From NCBI RefSeq assembly GCF_963675165.1, contig NC_087382.1, positions 2,395,567-2,459,566 of the forward strand: DNA of 64,000 nt, written 5' to 3'. Shown here one piece after another: positions 38,063-64,000 of this stretch (position 1 is the first letter of the stretch; each line of letters starts with the position of its first letter). The notes below the pieces were generated by a model that worked only from the letters and a program-made list of their open reading frames with translations, did no database searches and was not told the DNA's origin. This DNA comes from Halichondria panicea (lineage: Eukaryota > Porifera > Demospongiae > Suberitida > Halichondriidae). Made by a program: the position numbers and the translations under genes.

Positions 38063-40239
38063 GGCGTTGTGTGTGCCTCACATTATATTCCTTCATTATG
38101 AAGAGTGATGATCGGACACAAGGAGAGCCAGACAGTGACTCGTACTACAAGGAAACAACCAATCAGATTAGAGCACACACTCCACACTATACAATACGAA
38201 CAACTTACGCAAGTAAAGAAGTCAAACTTGGCAAGAATGTACGAAAACTGCAAGAAAAAGAAAATACATTAGACATTTTAACAGTAGAAATCGTTCAGTA
38301 CATGCACTGACAATTCTTTGAGGTGTCATAATTATGCAATTGTGAATTGCAAATTTTCGCATAATTTGGTTTCGAAATAACGCAAAAGAGTGAGTATGGT
38401 GCATTGCATAGTTAGAAACGCAATCAATATTTGTACAGTGTCCTTCGCAATCAATTACCTCGCATTCTAAACCCGATATAATTAATAGGGTATGTTTTCA
38501 GTAAAATACGTATAAAAAAGCATATGCAGCAACTCACACATATTCCGAATATGACGGTGGATACAAAAGCACCGAGAAATCCCTCCCAAGTTTTCTTTGG
38601 AGACAGTTTTATAAGTCGAGTTCGCCCAAAAAAGAAACCTTCAAACATTGAACATTAAATATTATTGCATTCTATTTGTATAGACAATTTTTTGATATTA
38701 CTGTGATTTACCGGACACATAGGCCATGATGTCGTTGCAGATTACCATGGAAACGGGCAGGAGGAACCAAAAGACGGAAGTAAAGACGTTCTGGATGACA
38801 AGATACGCTTGTGATCCAAGCATGAACATGGTGAGGTGGGTCCATCCAAACTGTGTGTGTGTGTGTGTGGGTAGGGAGTGTGAGTGGGTGTGTGTGTGTG
38901 GGTGGGAGGTCATACCATGCTGAACTGTACAGAGTAGTAATCTTTCTTGAGACAGGCCACAAACAGCACAAAACCTGACGACAAAATGTGTGGAAGCAGC
39001 AAACATAATCATACTTATAGCGCCACAGCAATAAATATCTCACCTCCAACGTAGAGGAAGAAGCAGATGATTCTGTGATACTGGGCAAGCAGAGCCAGTA
39101 ATTCCTGTATACAAAGTATGTGGCAGCTAAAGTATGATGAGATTCCAAAGCAGCGTACAGGTAACTAACAAACAAACAGTTGTTTGCATCCCTAGGGCCA
39201 TCTCTCTATTGAGACTACTGCCCCTACAATGCTATCACTATTGACCTCCCTAAAGGGACCACCTCTCTATTGAGACCACACAATGTAAGACTGGGTGAAT
39301 TGTTATAATTATCCACTCACCCAGCTCTTCTGGTATTGTGGGAAGAAGAAGAAAAAGTTATCACCATAGAGAAAGTAGGTGGCCACCAGAAGAAAGTACC
39401 TGCATGTGGAATATATGAAACAATTGCACACCTCAATATGTATACACTGACAACTTTTATGAAAACATTAACACTATTCGAAATCACATTTCACTTTCTC
39501 CTAACTTTGCTATTTATAAGCATGTGCATAATTATAGTATAGGGATGTGCCCACACTGGTCGGTGGTGGTGGTTGGTACTAACCACCTCTAGACAAAAAT
39601 AACCACCTCTTAGGCTAGCTAGTTTACCACCTATAAAAATTAATAAGCAAATTTGTTTGCTGAATCGAGATTGAGAAGCACCATGCACTTCAATCACTGC
39701 TTTAGTTATGCATTTGACTGAACAAATCTCACCAGTTGAGCACTCTGATGAGAGGCAGGTTATACTCTTTATACTTAGCGTAGCCGATGCTAACAATCTC
39801 TTGAAAACACTTGAGCAGAATGGAGAGTACCAGCAGAGAGAGGAACACGGGCCCAAGATATATGATGAGACCAAACCCTCCAATTAGGAGAAAAGTGAAT
39901 ATTCCACGAATCCACCAATTTTTCCATCGACTGTCCATGTTGGTTACCATGGCACCGAATGCACGAGACACTGGAACCGGATCCTCCTATTTAAGGGAAT
40001 AATTGATCACAAATACAAACAAAATTGACAGCAAACTAGTTGGATAATTTGTTTCATTCGGAATGCATTATAACAAATGGATTATGTACTATCGTATATA
40101 ATTATCATGGACAAAGATTCGAAGAATTAACGGTTTAATTGTCAGATGATTGGGGTTTAATTGTTTCTACCTTTTTCTCAGGGACTGGAATCTTTGGTTC
40201 GTCCTCTGCCATGCGCTGTCGTACACCTTCACCAGACAT
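37359..40239 (-). CDS. CDS1/CDS2-like: CDP-diacylglycerol synthase (phosphatidate cytidylyltransferase)
   Basis: The enzyme makes CDP-diacylglycerol from phosphatidic acid and CTP, the precursor of phosphatidylinositol and cardiolipin, in the ER membrane. Exons (minus, 5'->3', within 1-2 bp): 40239-40171, 39986-39733, 39399-39322, 39104-39044, 38974-38916, 38850-38712, 38638-38538, 38247-38209 (39 bp), 38144-38082, 37926-37694, 37458-37359. Phases join throughout to about 398 residues. The start is [16 protein letters not shown]. Family landmarks are [20 protein letters not shown], then [41 protein letters not shown] and [11 protein letters not shown]. The full signature follows as [20 protein letters not shown] continuing G-A-M-D-R-F-D. 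The order and several hydrophobic segments match animal CDS1/CDS2 (445-461 aa in human). It is shorter, mainly at the N-terminus and in the luminal loop before EYN. It ends LKTALRE. It looks intact. Confidence 0.95.
38021..38077. repeat. GT/CA microsatellite in a CDP-diacylglycerol synthase intron
   Basis: A near-perfect GT run lies in the intron 38081-37927. A second, interrupted GT stretch (about 37927-37966) reaches the acceptor of the next exon, so the tract before CAG is CA repeats rather than a usual pyrimidine run. Confidence 0.8.
39190..39285. repeat. Two direct repeats, CCACCTCTCTATTGAGAC type
   Basis: Two similar 25-bp units (CCATCTCTCTATTGAGAC and CCACCTCTCTATTGAGAC) stand about 60 bp apart inside the third intron of the CDP-diacylglycerol synthase gene. 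They look like a fragment of a dispersed repeat. No coding sense was found. Confidence 0.5.
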
Positions 40240-40501
40240 CGCTCTAGAGATCACTTAGTATGGTCGGCCGCTTCTTGCAATTGCCTTTTGTTTTTCACCT
40301 CTTCAAGCAAGAAGGTCACAAAGCAATGCAAATGCCACACCCCTATCTAAACATTGGCAATTTTGTATGTTAGGGAAAGGTCGTCCTTAGAACAAGCTAG
40401 AGTTATCTATCAACATTAATTTTGGAGAAAGCTGTTTAACCCTTTCCTTGCCATTCGTGAAATCTGGAACAGGAGCGTCTTTACGATCAATTAGTGTGGA
40501 T

Positions 40502-41848
40502 CCGGTGTCATAAAATTTTAGGCCCCCCATGAGATTGGGCCCCCCCGGGCCTAGAATTTTAACATTTTAGGCCCCCCCATTAACAGCGCAACAGCGGTAA
40601 CATTATGTGACAGTGCATTCTCAAAATACACCAATACAGTCTTCTATGGTCTTCACAGTCTATGCATGCAGTGCCAGTTACTGAATTCAGCTCTCCTCAC
40701 ACACACACATTTCATGCATGTACAGTAGTACCACTGGTCTCACAACCATCACACTGCACCATGTCATATGCAGCACGAAGCACATAGGTGCCAACTGTCC
40801 CGAATTTGTCAGGACTGTCCAAGATTACCCTTGTCCCGAAAGGAAACTGCTATTCACCTCAGATATCCCGGATTTTAAGGTTGCTGCTTCTGAGCTGGGT
40901 TACTAAGCTCCAAAAGGCTTATCAAGCCTGACACTACTGCATGCTATAATCTTCAAACAATGAACAAAAACAGCTTTACACAAGAAACTTAGTTTATATA
41001 GCAAGGGCATATGAGAGAAGCGCCCTTGTAATAAGTGGGCGGGCTCACTTGTTTGCATGTACATGTACTGTGATTCCACTATAGATACAACAGTTTCTCT
41101 CTTGACTTCTATATCTATGATTCCACATTACTTGAGAGGTGAGCCAGTGATGCTATTGGAGCATCCCCACAACAATTTACATTTTCTATGTAGGAAAACA
41201 TGGAGGAAGATATGTATTGTTGTCTTTGCACTGAAAATTGTGTGCTTTATACTTTATAATTATTGTGAATTCACAAAATTTTGCCTCCTTTGGCGACCAG
41301 CCGCTTGGGGATAACGCCGCCATGTTTTGTCTTGAAATTTGGCTGAGAAAGTAAGCACAAAAAAAGTTGCAAATATGGCGATAGCTATGCACAACATCGA
41401 TTGTCTTACAGGCAGATCCAACATTGCAGAGCTGCATCAAAGCTCTTATAGGTATGAGTAACTCGAGGCTAGAGTAACTTGAAAGGTAAATCTTCCTTCA
41501 CTTTGAATTCCATGATAGAATAATAATGCAAACAATTTTGCTACTTTGATACAGAGTCTTTGCATGCATGCAGTCTCTTTGATGCTTTGTAACTAATAGA
41601 GCTAACCTTACCATAATTCTTTGACTTCGTTCTATCATAGATAAAGATTTCTGTTCGTTTATCTATGGTTCTATCGTGCAGAAAAGAGGGGGGCCTAATC
41701 TCACAGTGGGAGGCCTAGAATTTTAACAGATTGGACCCCCTGGGGGGCCTAAAATGTTAACATTCTAGGCCCGGGGGGCCCAAAATTTTAAAATTCTAGG
41801 CCCGGGGGGGCCTAAACATGGGGGGGGCCCAAAATTTTATGACACCGG
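40502..41848. mobile_element. Non-autonomous element with GC-rich terminal inverted repeats (1.35 kb)
   Basis: The left end reads CCGGTGTCATAAAATTTTAG, then alternating GGCCCCCC and TAGAATTTTAAC modules (40502-40580). The right end (about 41690-41848) is the reverse complement of the same modules and closes with AAAATTTTATGACACCGG. The modules repeat several times inside each end, so the ends are composite. No transposase-like frame is visible inside and no clear target-site duplication flanks it. A foldback-like or MITE-like element mobilised in trans is the likely explanation. Confidence 0.65.
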
Positions 41849-42449
41849 CCTCACCACGCCTCCATGTCATTCTATTAGTCTAGATCCGGCTAGCAATTCT
41901 AGCTGGGACTCCCAGTTCTAGCTCCTTTTGTTTAGTGTGTCAGAGACTGGGAGAAGATGATTGGCACTCCCTGGCTCCTTTGGATGTACAGCTGTCCAGA
42001 TCCCTAGAACATACCCTCCATTCTGACGAGTTATCAGTGCATAGGGTGCTTACTAGATTCTTGCCAGCCAGTACAGTTCAAGCTACACACAGCACCGCTC
42101 AACTATTCTCTACCTCATTATCTAGCTAAATCTGGTCCAACTAGACAGCAGACACAGCTAGTTAATTCAGTAAAGCCAGGGGTAGCCCTACTTCTACGGT
42201 TGTTCAGTACCCACGGTAACAATTCCTCTGGGCTGGGCTAACTAGTTGAGCCACGCCTCCCAATTCTCAAGGCTAGGTACATGTCTCTGTCTAGCTGCTT
42301 CTTCAGCTTCTTGCTCAGTTTTGTGGCTTAGAGAAAGGCCAGCTACTCAGGGGGAAGAGTCCAGATGAAAGTCTGGCACTGGCAGCCAGGTGACGTCCAA
42401 ACGGTCAGTTATTCTTTCCACCAACTTTTTAATCTAGTCTAGTCCTGCT

Positions 42450-42511
42450 TGCACTGCTACTACTACTACTGCTACTCTTCCTACTACTACTGCTGCTACT
42501 CTTCCTAGCTA
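42450..42511. repeat. CTA/CTG trinucleotide-rich patch
   Basis: This is an imperfect tandem of CTACTACTACTACTGCTACT-type units in two blocks separated by CTTCCT. It is intergenic, about 500 bp past the cadherin stop, possibly in its 3' UTR. Confidence 0.6.
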
Positions 42512-43004
42512 GTCAAAGGTTTCATTTTTTTTTTTATAACTACATATGCACAAAGAGACATCAAAGCTTACATCAAAGGACACAGATTTTTAGCCTACTT
42601 GACTGATAAGGCCGTTACCTAGACTACAGTTTGTTTGTCAGGGAGGAGCTCACATACAACTTCATCTAATTCATCATAACGATTCGTTACCGTTGTTGTA
42701 ATTTCTACAACAGATTGCCAAGGAAAGAGATAAATGTTAGCCTCGATTCCAGGCCGCACTGAAGATGGAGGCTATTTAAAGTAAGCTTCACCTTATTGGT
42801 GATTACACATGTACTAGTGGTATAAACAGTTTGACATGATCTCAATGCTAATCACATCATGTGTGTATCATGTGTAAAACGTACTACACTATAAATTATA
42901 TCGTACATGCTACATGTACAAATTAAAGTTTAAAAAAAGAGTGTCTAATCTCTACAAAGGCTAAGCTGCATGAGTTTCTGAGGGTATAGCTACTAGCTGC
43001 TAGG

Positions 43005-63888
<20,884 letters not shown>

Positions 63889-64000
63889 CTGCATCGTGCG
63901 AGAGGTATACAAGTAAAACATGTGCAGAAATATTAACAACCAGTGATATTGCATAAGTACCATGCATGCAATGTATAGTTAACTGTGTTATTTCCTCAGA

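Larger units (their letters stand above)
40240..43004. other. Spacer between cadherin 3' end and CDP-diacylglycerol synthase start
   Basis: This 2.76-kb spacer holds the inverted-repeat element 40502-41848 and a CTAG-rich stretch around 41875-42130. It also has a trinucleotide-rich patch (CTACTACTACTACTGCTACT, about 42453-42511), a poly-T run near 42527, and no convincing exon. Short open frames here lack recognisable motifs and flanking splice sites. Confidence 0.6.

Overview
The window looks like animal nuclear DNA, most likely from a sponge such as a demosponge. It has short GT-AG introns (mostly 100-500 bp), AT-rich introns and spacers full of the palindrome ATAATTAT, CA/TG microsatellites, small inverted-repeat elements and a large non-classical cadherin. 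The species is an inference. Genus-level resemblance to Amphimedon is only an impression and was not tested.

Three protein-coding genes were found, all on the minus strand, so transcription runs from high to low coordinates. (1) 63888-43005: the 3' part of a cadherin gene, 48 inferred exons and 2,609 residues in the window, continuing beyond the right edge. It encodes about 22 cadherin repeats, a membrane-adjacent region resembling the one in CDH23/PCDH15-type cadherins, one transmembrane helix, and a short tail with an NPLY motif, acidic runs and a PDZ-ligand-like end (TAI). (2) 40239-37359: a complete 11-exon CDP-diacylglycerol synthase (phosphatidate cytidylyltransferase) of about 398 residues, with the full family signature. 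(3) 36504 to beyond position 1: the 5' part of an enormous gene. A short exon with a signal peptide and a 124-bp exon lead into an 18.1-kb exon, a 341-bp intron, and another exon of at least 17.3 kb that is still open at the left edge.

Gene 3 is the outstanding object. In the window it encodes 11,876 residues without reaching a stop, almost all of it a tandem array of about 90 copies of a repeat of roughly 125 residues. The consensus is: D-x-T-x-P, then LDLNTGxLxLxFxETVNxSS, then ITLQ, YTLTGG, DLNxIKRLxxLAT, NNTFIS, DMNGN. It looks like a bacterial-type Ig-like (Big_5/SbsA-like) fold rather than a familiar animal extracellular domain. Ser-Gly runs, N-glycosylation sequons and a Cys-x5-Cys variant recur along it. 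A secreted or surface-attached giant adhesive or matrix molecule is the simplest reading.

The spacers and introns hold several non-autonomous elements: a 1.35-kb element with GC-rich inverted ends at 40502-41848, a CAGTGGCGG-ended MITE at 44607-44985, and other inverted repeats around 45768-46617. They also hold long TG arrays and a 50-bp minisatellite at 57699-58119 that repeats a cadherin splice donor. No rRNA, CRISPR array or bacterial-type operon was seen. One tRNA-like or SINE-like segment lies at 36950-37036.
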